64,000 nt of DNA, taken from positions 222,467 to 286,466 of the forward strand of contig JANEZZ010001504.1 of NCBI GenBank assembly GCA_026122225.1. The letters run 5' to 3'. Origin of the DNA: Heloderma charlesbogerti. Taxonomy: Eukaryota > Chordata > Lepidosauria > Squamata > Helodermatidae. The notes beneath the pieces are model-generated. The model did not search any database. It was not told the DNA's origin and saw only the letters and a list, made by a program, of their open reading frames with translations. Of this stretch, positions 42,363 to 54,067 are shown piece after piece (the stretch's first letter is position 1; each line of letters opens with the position of its first letter). The translations under genes and the position numbers were made by a program.

Positions 42363-45099
42363 TCAGAGCATCACCGACAGATGGCTGTCCAGCCTCGTCT
42401 TGAATGCCTCCAGTGTGAGAGAGCCCACCACCTCCCTAGGTAATTGGTTCCATTGTCGTATTGCTCTAACAGTCAGGAAGTTTTTCCTGATGTTCAGCCA
42501 GAATCTGGCTTCCTGTAACTTGAGCCCATTATTCCATGCCCTGCACTCTGGGATGATCGAGAAGAGATCCTCTCTGTGACAACCTTTCAAGTACTTGAAG
42601 AGCGCTATCATATCTCTGCTCAGTCTTCTTTTCTCAAGGCTAAACATGCCCAGTTCTTTCAGTCTCTCTTCATAGGGCTTTATTTCCAGTCCCCTGATCA
42701 TCTTTGTTGCCCTCCTCTGAACCCTCTCCAGTTTGTCTGCATCCTTCTTAAAGTGTGGTGCCCAGAACTGGACACAGTACTCCAGATGAGGCCTAACCAG
42801 TGCTGAGTACAGGGGAACTAGTACTTCCCGGGATTTGGAAGCTATACTTCTATTAATGCAGCCCAAAAGAGCATTTGCCTTTTTTGCAGCCACATCACAT
42901 TGTTGGCTCATCTTCAGCTTGTGATCAACAACAATTCCAAGATCCTTCTCGCTTGTAGTGTTGTTGAGCCACATATCCCCCATCTTGTAACTGTGCATTT
43001 GGTTTCTTTTTTCTAGGTGCAGACCTTGGCATTTATCCCTATTCAATGTCATTCTGTTGTTTTCTGCCCAGCGCTCCAGTCTATCCAGATCACTTTGAAT
43101 TTTGTTTCTGTCTTCCAAAGTATTAGCTATCCCGCCCAATTTTGTGTCATCTGCAAATTTGATCAGCATTCCCTGCACCTCCTCCTCCAAGTCATTAATA
43201 AAAATGTTGAAGAGCACTGGGCCCAGGACTGAGCCCTGCTGTACCCCACTCGTTACCTCTCCCCAGTTTGAGAAGGTCCCATTGATAAGCACTCTTTGAG
43301 TCCGATTCTGTAGCTAACTGTGGATCCACCGGATCGTTGTTTCATCTAGCCCACTTTGAGCTAGTTTGCTCATCAGGATATCATGGGGCACTTTGTCGAA
43401 AGCTTTGCTGAAGTCGAGGTACATGATGTCTACAACATTCCCACGGTCCACAAGGGAGGTTACTTGATCAAAAAATGAGATCAGATTCATCTGGCAGGAC
43501 TTGTTCTTGACAAATCCATGTTGGCTTTGAGTAATCACTGCATTGTTTTCAAGTTGCTTCCAGATGGATTGCTTTATCATCTGCTCCAGAATTTTCCCAG
43601 GGAATGGCAGGGATTGATGTCAGACTGACTGGTCTGTAGTTCCCAGGTTCCTCCATTTTACACTTTTTGAAGACAGGGACAACATTAGCCCTCCTCCAGT
43701 CATCTGGCACTTCACCTATCCTCCATGATTGCTCAAAGAGAATAGACAGTGGTTCTGAGAGTTCTTCTGCCAGTTCCTTTATTACTCTAGGATGCAGTTC
43801 ATCTGGCCCTGGAGATTTGAACTCATTCAAAGTAATTAGGTGTTCCTTGACCATATGCCTATCGACATCAAGCTGCAATCCTGCCCCTTCAGCCTGTACT
43901 TTGCCTTTGCCAGGGGGGTCATAGACCCTCTTTTGGGAGAAGACTGAGCCAAAGTAGGAATTGAGCACCTCTGCCTTTTCTTTGTCATCTGTTATCGTTT
44001 TGCCATCCTTATTTAATAGCTGAACAACCATTTCTTTCTTCTGCCTTTTACTATGCACGTAGCTGAAGAAAGCCTTTTGGTTGTTTTTAGCATCCCTCGC
44101 TAACCTCAGCTCGTTCTCAGCTTTAGCCTTCCTGACACCACCCCTGCAATTCTGTGCTACCTGCCTGTACTCTTCCTTTGTTACTTGGCCTTCTTTCCAC
44201 TTCCTATATGTGTCCTTTTTTGTTTTCAGGTCATCTCTAAGCTTTTTGTGAAGCCACATTGGCTTCTTCTGTTGTCTTCCACCTTTTCTTCTTGTTGGAA
44301 TTGTTTGTAATTGTGCCTTGAGAATTTACTTTTTTTAAAGCTCCCACCCATCTTGGACTCCTTTTCTCATTAGCGTCGCTTGCCATGGGACCTTACTGAT
44401 CATTGTTCTGAGTTTATTAAAATCAGATTTCCTAAAATCCAGGGTACGCATTTGACTACACTCGGCTTTTGCTTCCCTTAGAACCAAGAACTCAAGTACA
44501 ACATGGTCGCTTTCCCCCAGAGTTCCTGTAACTGCTACTTGATCCACTAAGTCATCTCTGTTGGTTAGGATCAAGTCAAGGATAGCCGATCCTCTAGTTC
44601 CTTCCTCTACTTTCTGTAGGAGGAAGTTATCCGCAACACAAGTCAGGAATTTCTTGGAGGGGCCATGTTTTGCAGAATTTGTCTCCCAACAAATATCGGG
44701 GAAATTGAAGTCCCCCATTACTACTACATCATGCTTCCTTAAAACATTGGCTATTTGCTTTTCAAAAGTTTCCTCCTTGTCTTCTCCTTGGTTGGGTGGC
44801 CGGTAGTAGACTCCAACCACCATGTTCCTTTTATTCTTTGCTCTATTTATTTTGATCCAGGTGCTCTCGATGGGGCTACCAAGCTCATCCCCCTGTATTT
44901 CTGTGCAGAGATATGTATTTTTCACATACAGTGCAACCCCACCTCCCTTTCTGTTCCTCCTGTTCTTTTTGAACAAGTTATATCCTTCAATTGCTGTATT
45001 CCAGTCATGAGAGTCATCCCACCAAGTCTCAGTTATACCTATCAAGTCATAATTTCCCTCTTGTATTAAGAGTTCAAGTTTGTTCTGTTTGTTTCCCAT
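42363..45099 (-). pseudogene. CR1 ORF2, full span, disabled
   Basis: Endonuclease and reverse transcriptase for CR1 target-primed integration. Endonuclease (44335-45099): [41 protein letters not shown] and a terminal GESDHVVLEF. RT: FKSPGPDELHPRVIKEL, MYLDFSKAFDKVPHDIL (first Asp), QQGSVLGPVLFNIFIND, KFADDTKLGG (catalytic FADD). C-terminal: [17 protein letters not shown] and AIRQWNQLPREVVGS. Defects I can see: two TAA stops near 44325-44335 in the linker, a frameshift near 43580-43620, and a TAG replacing the Trp of IHSW at about 43314 (copy 1 keeps Trp). Otherwise collinear, about 910 codons. Not functional as read. Confidence 0.92.
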
Positions 45100-45411
45100 A
45101 CTCTGGGCATTAGTATATAGTCATTGAAGACCATGTGCTTCATAGTCTGGCTTTCTTCCTACATGTGTCTGAAGACTATTATTGGGCGCTATTAGAGCTG
45201 TTCTCTCCGTTGCAGTGCATGAGCCTATGTCCATTGTTACCCCCAACTTTACATCTCCCTTCCCTGTAGGGTTCAATTTAAAGCCCTCCTGATGAAGCTC
45301 TTCATGCTGTGGCCAAACACATTCTTCCCATCCTTTGTGAGGTGCCACGTCCCTTGCCAACAGCCCATCTTCCAGGAAGTATAGCCCGTGGTCCCAGAAT
45401 CCAAATCTCTC

Positions 45412-46298
45412 TCATCGGCACCACCTTCGCAGCCAGTCATTCACCCGGAGTATTTTTCTTTCCCTTTCTATCCCTCTTCTAACTATTGGAAGGATGGATG
45501 AGAAAACTATCTGGGCCCCAAAGTTCTTGAATTTCCTTCCCAAAGCTTCAAAGTCTGACGTGATTTCTTTGTAGCTCCACTTGGCGGTATCATTTGTTCC
45601 CACATGGATGAGAAGAAAGGGATACCTGTCAGTGGGCTTTATGAGTGCAGGCAACCTTTCATCACATCTCTAATCCATCCTCCCAGGAGACAACATACCT
45701 GGCGAGTCCACGGGTCTTCGCGACATACTTGGGTCTTGATCCCACGCAGCAAGGAGTCTCCCACTACTACCACTCTTCTCTTCTTGTTGTTGTAGGCCTG
45801 GGTTTCATCGCCTCTGTTTGACTGACCTTCAGCCTCTTGCTCACTCTCATGTAGGTTCCCCTGTGATTCTTCCTCTGCAGGCTGTCCTCCAGTCTCATCC
45901 GCAAGTACCTGGAATCAGTTCCACAGCTCCACTGCTTCCACTGGTGCAGAGTGACGTCTAGTTCTTCTTCTCCTAACTGTCGCCCTTTTCCAAGGAGTAG
46001 CCTCTACTCCATTTTTCTTCACCTCAGCATTTCCCACTTCTGCCTCATCTTGCTGTTGCTCTTCAAGCTTCTGGTCTTCCCTTTGCTGCTGTAGTTCCCC
46101 CATTCTGTCCAAGAACTCTTCGTGTTCTCTTATTCCCCGGAGGGTCGACAATCGCTGCTCCAGTCCACTTACTTTTTCTTCCAGCAGCATGATCAACTTG
46201 CACTTGTTGCAGGTGTAGGCCATGTTGTTCTCAGGCAAGAAAACAAATATTGCGCACACCTTGCAGGTCACCACCACTGGATAGTCCTGTCCTTCCAT
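45412..46298 (-). pseudogene. CR1 ORF1 (zinc-finger-like and esterase), disabled
   Basis: N-terminal frame (45915-46298, 127 codons): CKVC..CNKC pairs at about residues 11-36, a leucine-heptad coiled coil (MLLEEKVSGLEQRLSTL), an acidic/glutamine-rich segment and a basic patch ATVRRRRTRRH. Downstream on the same strand are SGNH-esterase motifs: VVVVGDSLLRG (block I, about 45745-45785) and LLIHVGTNDTAKW (GTND, block III, 45412-45654). The esterase domain is known in CR1 ORF1 proteins. The reading frame is interrupted between the two halves, so the product would not be made whole. Confidence 0.85.
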
Positions 46299-46657
46299 TG
46301 CCTCTTTTTTCCCTTTTTGTGTCTAGCTTTGTGATTGTTCTAGACTAGCCTGTGCCTGCTCCTCTACTCAGTAGAGGTTAAAAGCAGAGTCCCACTGGTG
46401 TGGAAGTGTGTGTTACAAGACAAATAAATGGGGGGAAAAAGTTAGTTAAAAAAGAAAAAAAATGTTAGGGGCCTCCCCCTTGACCTCCCCCGCTGAACTC
46501 CCCTGGCCAACTCCTGTTTGCTCCCCCTGTTTGATCGCTCTGATCGCTCGCTCTCTGGGAGCTTGCCTGCTTCTGTAGTCCCTGGACCAGCTGGAGCAGC
46601 TTGCTCTGCTCTGCTCAGCTGGGAGGCGGGAAATTAATACATGGCCTTTGTATAATC

Positions 46658-46778
46658 CAGAGTCCCCCGACCTGGTGCCTTCCAGTTGTGTTGGACTACA
46701 TCTCTGACCAATGCTGGCAGGGGGATGCTGGGAGTTGTAGTCCAATATAACTGGAGATCCCCAAGTTGGGGAAGGGTG
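46658..46778. mobile_element. hAT-like MITE (family D) with perfect target duplication
   Basis: 121 bp, palindromic (CGACCTGGTGCCTTCCAG..; ..GTAGTCCAATATAACTGGAG). Flanked by GTATAATC at 46650-46657 and 46779-46786, a perfect 8-bp duplication. This anchors family D in the hAT superfamily. Confidence 0.87.
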
Positions 46779-46789
46779 GTATAATCGCC

Positions 46790-47450
46790 CATCAAGAGTC
46801 AGGGAAGGGACAGTTTTAGAGGGCAAGCAGTAAACTGAGGTGTCAAGGATGTTATTTTCACAGTTCTGGAACTTCTTAGTACAGATTCCTATCCTTTCCC
46901 CCACATCCTTCTTACACTTCACACATGAATTACTATTCATGATGAGTGAAGAAGAGCCACGTCACCCTAGTGTCCCAGCAAGGTCTTATTCTAACATCTC
47001 TTTAACACATAATGGACTTTCACATCACAGATACAAGATTACACGAGGCTGAGCGTTCTGTCTGCTGAGCTTGGTATGCTGAAGCTGTTGACAACAATTT
47101 GAAGAGAGCTGAAAGTAGGTGTGGTGGAACCAGGGCTCACGGGGACACAGCACCTGCACTTTGTTTCTAGCAGGGATGCTGATGTCATCTGCCACCCCCT
47201 TCCCCTTCCCCTCTGAGCTTAGCTGCAGTCCTCACAGCAACTATGTTGTTCCCTGATGTAATGCAAAGTATTTTGCAATGGCTTGGACTTGAATAAGACC
47301 CGTTTCACTTTACAAACGCCCTGCATCTGGTGGAGATGAAAACTGCTAGAACTGGCTTGTTGATACGGTGCCTGAGTTTTGGGACTGTCCTTGGGGGAGT
47401 GGCTATAGGGACTGTCATGATGAGAACCGGCACTTCGAAATTTATCACTG
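46790..47450. other. Unassigned DNA
   Basis: No exon or familiar repeat recognised. Confidence 0.3.
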
Positions 47451-47455
47451 CACCA

Positions 47456-47525
47456 CTGCTGCTCAGTGGCAGAGCAACTGTTCTACATGCAGATGCTCCC
47501 AGGTTCAACCCTTAGCATCACTACT
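47456..47525 (+). mobile_element. tRNA-SINE head fragment
   Basis: CTCAGTGGCAGAGCAACTGT (box A-like), then TGCTCCCAGGTTCAACCC (box B-like). Same family as 26967-27092. A decayed family C MITE end may follow at 47605-47670. Confidence 0.6.
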
Positions 47526-48029
47526 TAAAAAAAGAATCAGGCTGAGAAAGGCTCCAAGACCTGCTGCAGCTTTCCTGCGCTGGTGGAAAGCAGTTTCCTT
47601 TGGGTTGTATCCAATGTGAAATTATTCATTCCAATGGGTCTACTGTAAGTAGGACTAATATTAGATACTACCCTATGTTCCTAAAGTAGTTTGGGAGAGG
47701 CACTGCCTGCCATGGTGTACACACATGTTTTCATTTGTCCTTCTCTAGGCTTTCTTTTGGCACTGGCCAGACAGGTGTGGCAGTTTTTTGAAAAAATACA
47801 AAAACTTGCCCAACCTGTTTACTAGAGGCAAAAGTGAGGTGAGCTTCCACATCACAACAGACATCCCCTCTTTCAAACCATCTCTTGCAGTGGGGGGGGG
47901 GGATGGGATGACACATTCTCTCGCCTAAGGATCACACAACTTACCACCACCTGGATGCTCTTGTGGCTTCAACATCCTTGCTCAAATTCATTTAGAATCT
48001 GCTTGTTCCTGAATGTTGCTATTGTGATG

Positions 48030-48310
48030 GCCTGTGAATTTGTTTTGAAGATCCTGCTCCATTCCATCAGAATTCCTGACCATGGTTTGTATCCAGTGGT
48101 GTCTGTCACTCTTCCAGTGGAAGAGAACAGCTGGCAGAATGGACTTCTGTACCCCCTAAATCTACTCTGGAGGAGTTGGGGACACTCTGGAGTAGATTTG
48201 GGGCATGTGCAGGAGGGGGGTGCAAGGGGAAGAGAGGATGGGGACATCTTGTTACACAAGCAAACTCGTGCAAAGGTTGGATCCAACTCCAAGGTTATAG
48301 CAGCTTGAAG
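48030..48310. repeat. Possible family K repeat
   Basis: Contains a local inverted pair, TAAATCTACTCTGGAG against CTCTGGAGTAGATTTGG (48159-48203), and GGTTGGATCCAACTCC. Loosely similar to 22590-22870. Confidence 0.4.
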
Positions 48311-48466
48311 ATGAGATCCACAGGTTCTGAGGGTATGGTGACTGTTGGCAAAGTAGCTGAGACAGGACTTTGAGACAAGAGCTCCAGATCCCGAACTCAA
48401 TGAGCAACAACTGCCTATTAATTGCAAAAAATATACAAAAAATAGGATCCTGTGGAAAGGCTCTTA

Positions 48467-48556
48467 GACTGCCATTCCACACACACTGACTATGGAGTAA
48501 GCCCCACTGAACTCAGTAGGAGTTACGTCTGGGTAAACATGTATAGGATTGCACCA
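48467..48556. mobile_element. Harbinger-like MITE (family C), short type
   Basis: 90 bp flanked by TTA on both sides (48464-48466, 48557-48559). Interior GGAGTAAGCCCCACTGAACT and its complementary TCAGTAGGAGTTACGTCTGG; right end GTATAGGATTGCACC. Confidence 0.72.
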
Positions 48557-48844
48557 TTAGTTTGCAGAAATGTAACACGATAATGGCTTTGTGGCATCAC
48601 TTGCTCATGAAGCACTTTTAGGGAAACTATAGGTGTCATGTAGCAAACTCACCCTCTACATGTACATTGGTGTATTTTTAGGAATGTGAACAACATACAC
48701 ACATGTACATGTGGTTTACAATATCCGTGTGAATCCTGGCCCAGTCAGGGCTACTAATGTGTATATGCAAATATTTCAAAATGTGTATGTATGCATGAAT
48801 GTTATCTACACTTCTGTAGGAAGAGTCAGTGTAACACCAGTGTA

Positions 48845-49150
48845 AAACTAGGGATGGGAGAACCAGGGATGTACGAGCTCAAAGCTGAAATTCTCTGGTT
48901 CGGCTCACTCCCATTTTTATTCGCGACCTGATTTTTTCGAACAGGAAAAGTGCACCTTTCTGTGCTTTTTTCTGGAAAATGCACATTTCAAACTGCACTT
49001 TTTTAAAAAAGATACGCATTTTGCTACTGCAATCACAACTGCAGGAATGTGCAAACAGTTCTTGGAAAAAACGTGCTCCCATTTGAGTTCGAATGGGGCA
49101 AGTTTGGATGTTTTGCAAACTGAAATGAAATTCTTGAACAACCCTAGTGT
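48845..49150. repeat. Family J-like diverged repeat
   Basis: GGAAAATGCACATTTCAAAC, TTTAAAAAAGATACGCATTT and TTGCAAACTGAAATGAAATT have the family J style, with CAACCCTAGTG at the end and ACTAGGGATGGG at the start forming inverted ends (CTAGGG). Confidence 0.45.
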
Positions 49151-49159
49151 AAACACAGC

Positions 49160-50110
49160 AATTGTGTTTGCCACATAGCTTACATAGCCACCCCAAACCT
49201 AACTGGAGTAATATTAGCAGTGCATTCAGAAAGCCTATTTCTGACGTAACTTGAAAACCACTGGTTTGACCACAGAAGCACAATGCAGAGCTTAGGGGAT
49301 TTTAGCTTTGTTTTTATACTGCCAACCCATCCAGAGAAATAGATCACTTGTACAGTTTTATGCTACAGGGAAAATACAACCAACCAAATTCATTTGATAT
49401 ACAGCTTCAGTGAGGCAGAATCAATGGGCACTCTTTCCAGAAAGCATGCAAGAGAACATTTCAAGACTGCAGTTCAGAGAGATATTTAAAAAAATCCATT
49501 TCTCAAACTGCCCTCCCAGCCTAAGCACAATCAATTGGCTGTAGCTCGGACAGCAGTTTAAGAACTGAAGCCATGGAAAAGAAAAATGTATCAAGCTCTA
49601 AAAGCAGGCAGAATTGGATTTCACCCTTTGCAAGAAACCGATCTGAATCCCACTGCAAAAACACAACCACTCACCGAAGACAATGTAATGTTCAAGGCCT
49701 GGTAGTACAAAAGGGACCTGTCAAGGCTTGAACACTAACATTGTAGGGTTTTCTTTGGCCATATGTAAACACACCATATGCACAACTGGGCTTGTGAAAT
49801 CTTGAGCTCCAACAGGACCAGAATGGAAACTCCTACAGCAGAAGAAAGGGCCTTGACCACCCGAAAAATGAACAAAGGGGACTACAATTGTCCGAGGACG
49901 ATACATCACACCATATGGAACTCACTCCAAGGGGCGTCACCAGTCAGCTGTCAAAGGCAAAGGGCAAACAAAGAATCAACTGAGCCCTACATAACAGCAC
50001 AATGCTGGCAGCAGGATTTCTTTGCTGTGAAGAGCGTCACATTTGACTCAACCAGATTTGATAGTTGAATAATGAGCAGAGGCTCCAAAACACACTGCCC
50101 AAAAGAGTGA
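49160..50110. other. Unassigned DNA, part possibly conserved non-coding
   Basis: No repeat family seen. 49370-49740 is repeat-free and coding-free with words such as CACAATCAATTGGCTGTAGC. Composition-based suggestion only. Confidence 0.3.
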
Positions 50111-50122
50111 TTAACCCAATTA

Positions 50123-50230
50123 GGCTGCAGTCCTATGCATGTTCTCCAGCCAGCATGTTCCCCATGCTGGCTGGGGAATACTGGGAGTTGTAGGACTTTT
50201 TCCTGTCTAAACATGCGTAGGATTGCAGCC
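50123..50230. mobile_element. Harbinger-like MITE (family C), best-preserved copy
   Basis: 108-bp near-perfect palindrome: GGCTGCAGTCCTATGCATGT against ACATGCGTAGGATTGCAGCC, with CCAGCCAGCATG meeting CATGCTGGCTGG at the centre. Flanked by TTA on both sides (50120-50122, 50231-50233). A 3-bp TTA duplication fits PIF/Harbinger target choice. Confidence 0.82.
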
Positions 50231-50233
50231 TTA

Positions 50234-50560
50234 ATTAATTAATTAATTAATTAAATGTATATACCACCCAACTGGCAGGTGCCCCCAGGGTGGTTTACAA
50301 TCATAAAAAACAAAAACAAAGCAACAATAAAATAGCAACCAAAACAATAAATACAGCAATGAAAATATCAAAATATTCAAACATTAAAACATTAAAAATA
50401 TTTTTAAAATATTAGGGCCAGAGTAAAGTTAATAATCAGAACAAGAGATTAAAGATTAAATGACTGAGGAATATTTTGACGAAGAGAAAGGTCTTGACCT
50501 GGTATCTCAATGTATATAGTGAAGACGCCTTCTAAGGAAAAATTGGGTGTTTTCAGATAT
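50234..50560 (-). mobile_element. L2 3' tail and short coding remnant
   Basis: TTAATTAATT run, then ATATACCACCCAACTGGCAG and GGGTGGTTTACAATCATAAA, the complement of the L2 tail. The far end (50460-50540) holds a decayed C-terminal stretch. Confidence 0.65.
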
Positions 50561-50744
50561 CTTCCTACAATCGAAGGGCCATTAAAGGGGCATGTAGAAT
50601 GATTAACTGGGACATTTTATTTATTTAACTCTTATTGCACCTTTCCTTCAAGGGGCTCAGAACAGCAAACATGACATCCCACAAAGGAATGAATAAATTT
50701 GTCAGTTTTGGTTCCATTGGGCTGGCTCCCACTACACGCCAGGC

Positions 50745-50955
50745 TCACCATAGGTTAAACAACCCTCACATAACCCTACTACAAACTGAGGGTTACTCAA
50801 GGGTTGTTTAACCCTCAAATAACCCACAGTGGCTGTGTTTGGATGACAGGGCACAATCCTATTGGGGGTTGCATATTCATAAAGCATTCATAAGGCATGT
50901 GCTACAGCTCATCATGGGTTAAATAACCCATGATGAGCCCGGTATGTCATGCAAA
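50745..50955. mobile_element. Palindromic MITE
   Basis: AGGTTAAACAACCCTCA pairs with TGAGGGTTACTCAAGGGTTG-type words (50752-50815). GCTCATCATGGGTTA and its complement sit back to back at 50907-50938. Possibly related to the GGGTTCACACAAC family. Confidence 0.5.
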
Positions 50956-50959
50956 CTGG

Positions 50960-51360
50960 GTCTCTGGGTTTCTCATTTTTCCAGTCTTAAGTTCAATTGA
51001 TCCTAAACTTTGAGGATCTTTAAAAAAAAAGTTTTCATGAACGTTCATGCACATTTGAGTGCATTTCTCCTAATACATGTATTTTGTATGTAATTTTGCT
51101 GAATGCACACATTTTTGCAAATAATTTTTTTGGAATATAATACATTTTTAAACATTATTTTCATGAATATATGCATTTTTTTGTACACGTTCCCTTAATA
51201 TAGAAATGTCTGTTCAAATTTCTTTTATCAGAGAATGGCGTTTCAGAATTCAAAGAAATCTGAATGTGTGTGTACACATTCAGTTTGCATATTGGTTCAA
51301 AAGTGTGAAATTAGGTAAGTTCACATTAAAAAGTGAACTATACCCATTTCTCCCCCATTC
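50960..51360. repeat. Family J repeat with periodic core
   Basis: CCTAAACTTTGAGGATCTTT, then 'TGCACATTTGAGTGCATTTC', 'ATGTATTTTGTATGTAATTTT', 'CACACATTTTTGCAAATAATTT' at about 30-bp steps, then AAAAGTGTGAAATTAGGTAA. Same order as 38560-38945. Confidence 0.65.
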
Positions 51361-51385
51361 CTAATCCCACACGCATACACATACA

Positions 51386-51490
51386 TTTGAGCCTCACAAC
51401 AGCCTTGGGAGGTAGGTTGAGCTGAGAGATAGTAACTAGTCTAAGGTCAGTGACTTTCATGGCTGAGTAGAAAACTGAACCTGGGTCTCT
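51386..51490 (-). mobile_element. MIR-like (CORE-type) SINE fragment
   Basis: CTCACAACAGCCTTGGGAGG, GTAGGTTGAGCTGAGAGATA and TAAGGTCAGTGACTTTCATG are the complement of the MIR/CORE consensus order seen at 24480. Confidence 0.75.
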
Positions 51491-51496
51491 CCAGTC

Positions 51497-51770
51497 AAAC
51501 AGTGCAATCCTACACATGTCTACTTAGAAGTAGGCCAATTCAGTTCCTTGGGACATTCTCCCAGGTAAGCGTGTATAGGATTGGAAACTAAGTCCAGCAC
51601 TCTACTCAAAACACCACACCTGTTCTCCTACACAAGCTCTGTTGAGATGAATGGAGGCTTGTAAAAGCACAGATTATGGCCTAAGGCTGCAATTCTATAT
51701 GCGCTTTCCTGAGAGTAAGCCCCAGTGAAGATGATTGAACTTACTTCTGAGTAGACATGTATAAGATTGC
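51497..51770. mobile_element. Two Harbinger-like MITEs (family C), short type
   Basis: Copy one 51497-51592 (AGTGCAATCCTACACATGTC to TATAGGATTGGAA). Copy two 51684-51770 (GGCTGCAATTCTATATGCGC to GTATAAGATTGCA, with TTACTTCTGAGTAGACATGT). Both decayed. Confidence 0.6.
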
Positions 51771-51774
51771 ATTG

Positions 51775-52335
51775 CTGGTTGGATATATTTGATGGGGCTG
51801 AACATGTCTTGCAAACAAAGAAAAAGACAGCATCCCAATCCATTTTAGCTATGCTTATCCTGGCCAGGAAAAAACAAAACAAAACCCAGCACTCTCTTTA
51901 GTAGCTATATAATATCTTTCAAAGTTCAATAACTTGTGGTTTTGGAGTGGATGCATAATTAAAAACCCTGTCTGAGCAAAACATGAGGGACAGGGGCTGC
52001 GGGGAGAAATAGGATGCATATTGTGAGCATGATAGTTCTTTATCATACCACTTCCAACTCTTGGACCACCCCCCGCCCCCTACCAAACTATCATCCATTT
52101 CAAGTTTCAGATTACATCTGCCAGCAACCATAGCTCTGCAAAGGCTCTTTTTGCCTGGACTTTGTCACTTACTGGCAGTCTTCATCCACTTGGTCACATT
52201 AGCTAATATTCCTGAATTTATGAAAGAAAGACATTTTCCCTGCCATACCAAAACAATCTCATTAATTTGAGGAAATGAAACTACCAAAAGGGAAATTGCT
52301 CTGCTCTATGACTCATTAAATGCTGCAAAAGAAAA
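51775..52335. other. Unassigned DNA
   Basis: No exon or familiar repeat recognised. Confidence 0.3.
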
Positions 52336-52338
52336 TAA

Positions 52339-52734
52339 GGGAGCAAATCTATTCAGATAGGCGACCGCCTCCGAACTCAGAGGCAACGGCCTATCCAATG
52401 CAGGGCAGGAGAAGCACAGAGGGGATCGTTCCCTCCGTGCTCCTCCTGCCCTGCATTTTTGTCTAGACAGCCGATTGCGGCTGTCTAGCCGCAGGAGGGC
52501 AGAGTCGGGGAGGAGGCTGCTGTACAACACATTGGATGTGTCGTACAGGCATTTCCGCCCTCCACGCCTCAGAATGCCCCGCGGAACGCCCCTTTTCAGC
52601 CGCTCCATGCTCCTCTGCAAGCACGGAGCACGGGGCTCTTCCGTGCTGCCTCTGAGTGTGGGGAGGTCGGGGGGCAGATCGATTCCCAGAAAACCAGATC
52701 TAGCCACTGTCTAGCGGCCATAGGATTGCTCCCT
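52339..52734. mobile_element. Harbinger-like MITE (family C), long type, CpG-rich
   Basis: 396 bp, flanked by TAA on both sides (52336-52338, 52735-52737). Ends GGGAGCAAATCTATTC and ATAGGATTGCTCCC. The interior is strongly palindromic (GCACAGAGGGGATCG against CGTGCTCCTCCTGCCCTGCA) and keeps many CpGs, suggesting recent insertion. Confidence 0.78.
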
Positions 52735-52979
52735 AAAAGATCTAACTGAAAACTTTTGATGAAAGCATATGAGCAAGAAACAGGCAAATAACTATTCTAC
52801 TTCTTATTGTTATTGCTGATATTATTATTCACATACCTTCCAGGGATGTTGTAAGACTGGGTTTCCAATGTGATACCCACATGGCCACCTCTCTTGGTGC
52901 CCGCTGAGCTCCCTGCTGCTCCTGAATTTTATTTCTTTAACGTTGAACCAACATTGTTAACCTTTCGGCACCTTTCCTC

Positions 52980-53165
52980 TACTCCCAGGCATATGATATG
53001 GTTTTTTTAACCCGTCCTTGGATTTTTATTGTTGATTGTTTGAATTGTTTTTGTAAGTAAATGGTTTTTATATTATATATTATATTTTATATTGTATTTT
53101 TAAGGTTTTAATCCTTTGTAAACTGTCCAGGTTATTGCGTGATATAGAAATGCAATAAATTAAGG
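52980..53165 (+). mobile_element. L2 3' tail
   Basis: TTTTAACCCGTCCTTGG, long T/A-rich 3' UTR, then CCTTTGTAAACTGTCCAGGT and TGCGTGATATAGAAATGCAA. Confidence 0.55.
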
Positions 53166-53540
53166 TTTTAGTTCTTATATTTTTTAACTGGGACACTAGC
53201 ATGCTTCAAAGTACTATCCTTCAGGGCCATCTTTATTTGGATTTAAAAGCTCAGACTCCACCTTTGCCTTGTATTTAGGTTCTTGGACAAGTCACTTTTA
53301 TTTTAGTCTTTTAGTACTTTGTTATGGAAGTGGCATACAAATGTCCCCAAAAAATACATACATAAAATTCCAGAATTGACTGGGGACAGGATTGTGATAA
53401 GCAACAGCAGCAATGCTTAAGCAGAAATCAAGCTAGACATTTGCCTAAAGTCTATAGCCTAGTATAGTTAGAAGGGTGTCTTGCACCAGAATTAGAATTG
53501 TATGCATAGACTGGGAAAAACTAATCTAGATTATGTCCCC

Positions 53541-53692
53541 AATCTAGGATCCCCAGATGTTGTTCAACTACAACTTCCATCATTCACAAGCAACATGGCC
53601 AATGCTCAGGGATGATGCAAGTTGTAGTCTGACCACATGGATGGGAATGATGGGAGTTGTAGTCCAACAAGTTCGGGAAAGCCTGATGTGGA
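53541..53692. mobile_element. hAT-like MITE (family D)
   Basis: CAATCTAGGATCCCCAGATG at the left; inverted 'ACTACAACTTCCATCATTC' and 'GAATGATGGGAGTTGTAGT'; right end AAGTTCGGGAAAGCCTG. Confidence 0.6.
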
Positions 53693-54067
53693 GAGACAGA
53701 CCATCCACACCTACCCCTGAATTTTTCAGAGACCCTCTCTCAGCAGGTAGCACCATCCAAGCCCAAACTGCTTGTACAGTTTGGAGTTTAAGAACACGGT
53801 TTGTTGATCTGGTGTGAGAACTGTTCAGAGGGACATATTATGAGTACTGCATGCAGTTTAAAAAAAATTCACCAGAGACTTTTAATTTATTGTGGACACT
53901 TTGTTCACACTGTGGGACTGAAAATGTACAGTGTGCTTTCAACCTCAATTAAACATGCCTATGAAACTGTAACTGCTGTGGCACAGCAAAGTCATTATAA
54001 CATGATTTTAAAAAAACAAAAATGCAGACAGATGTTTTAATAAAATATAAATAATCCAGTAATTGAG

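Larger units (their letters stand above)
42261..46640 (-). mobile_element. Near full-length CR1 LINE, copy 2
   Basis: 4.38 kb on the minus strand. The 3' tail is a short array of the octamer AATCATAG (42261-42298) before AGTAGGGTTGGAAGGGGCCT. Then, going 5'-ward: ORF2 (RT, endonuclease), ORF1 (esterase domain, basic region, zinc-finger-like N-terminus), and a GC-rich 5' UTR ending near 46636 (complement of GCTCAGCTGGGAGGCGGG). Full-length CR1 copies are rare because most are 5'-truncated. A hAT-like MITE (46658) lies just outside. Confidence 0.92.
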
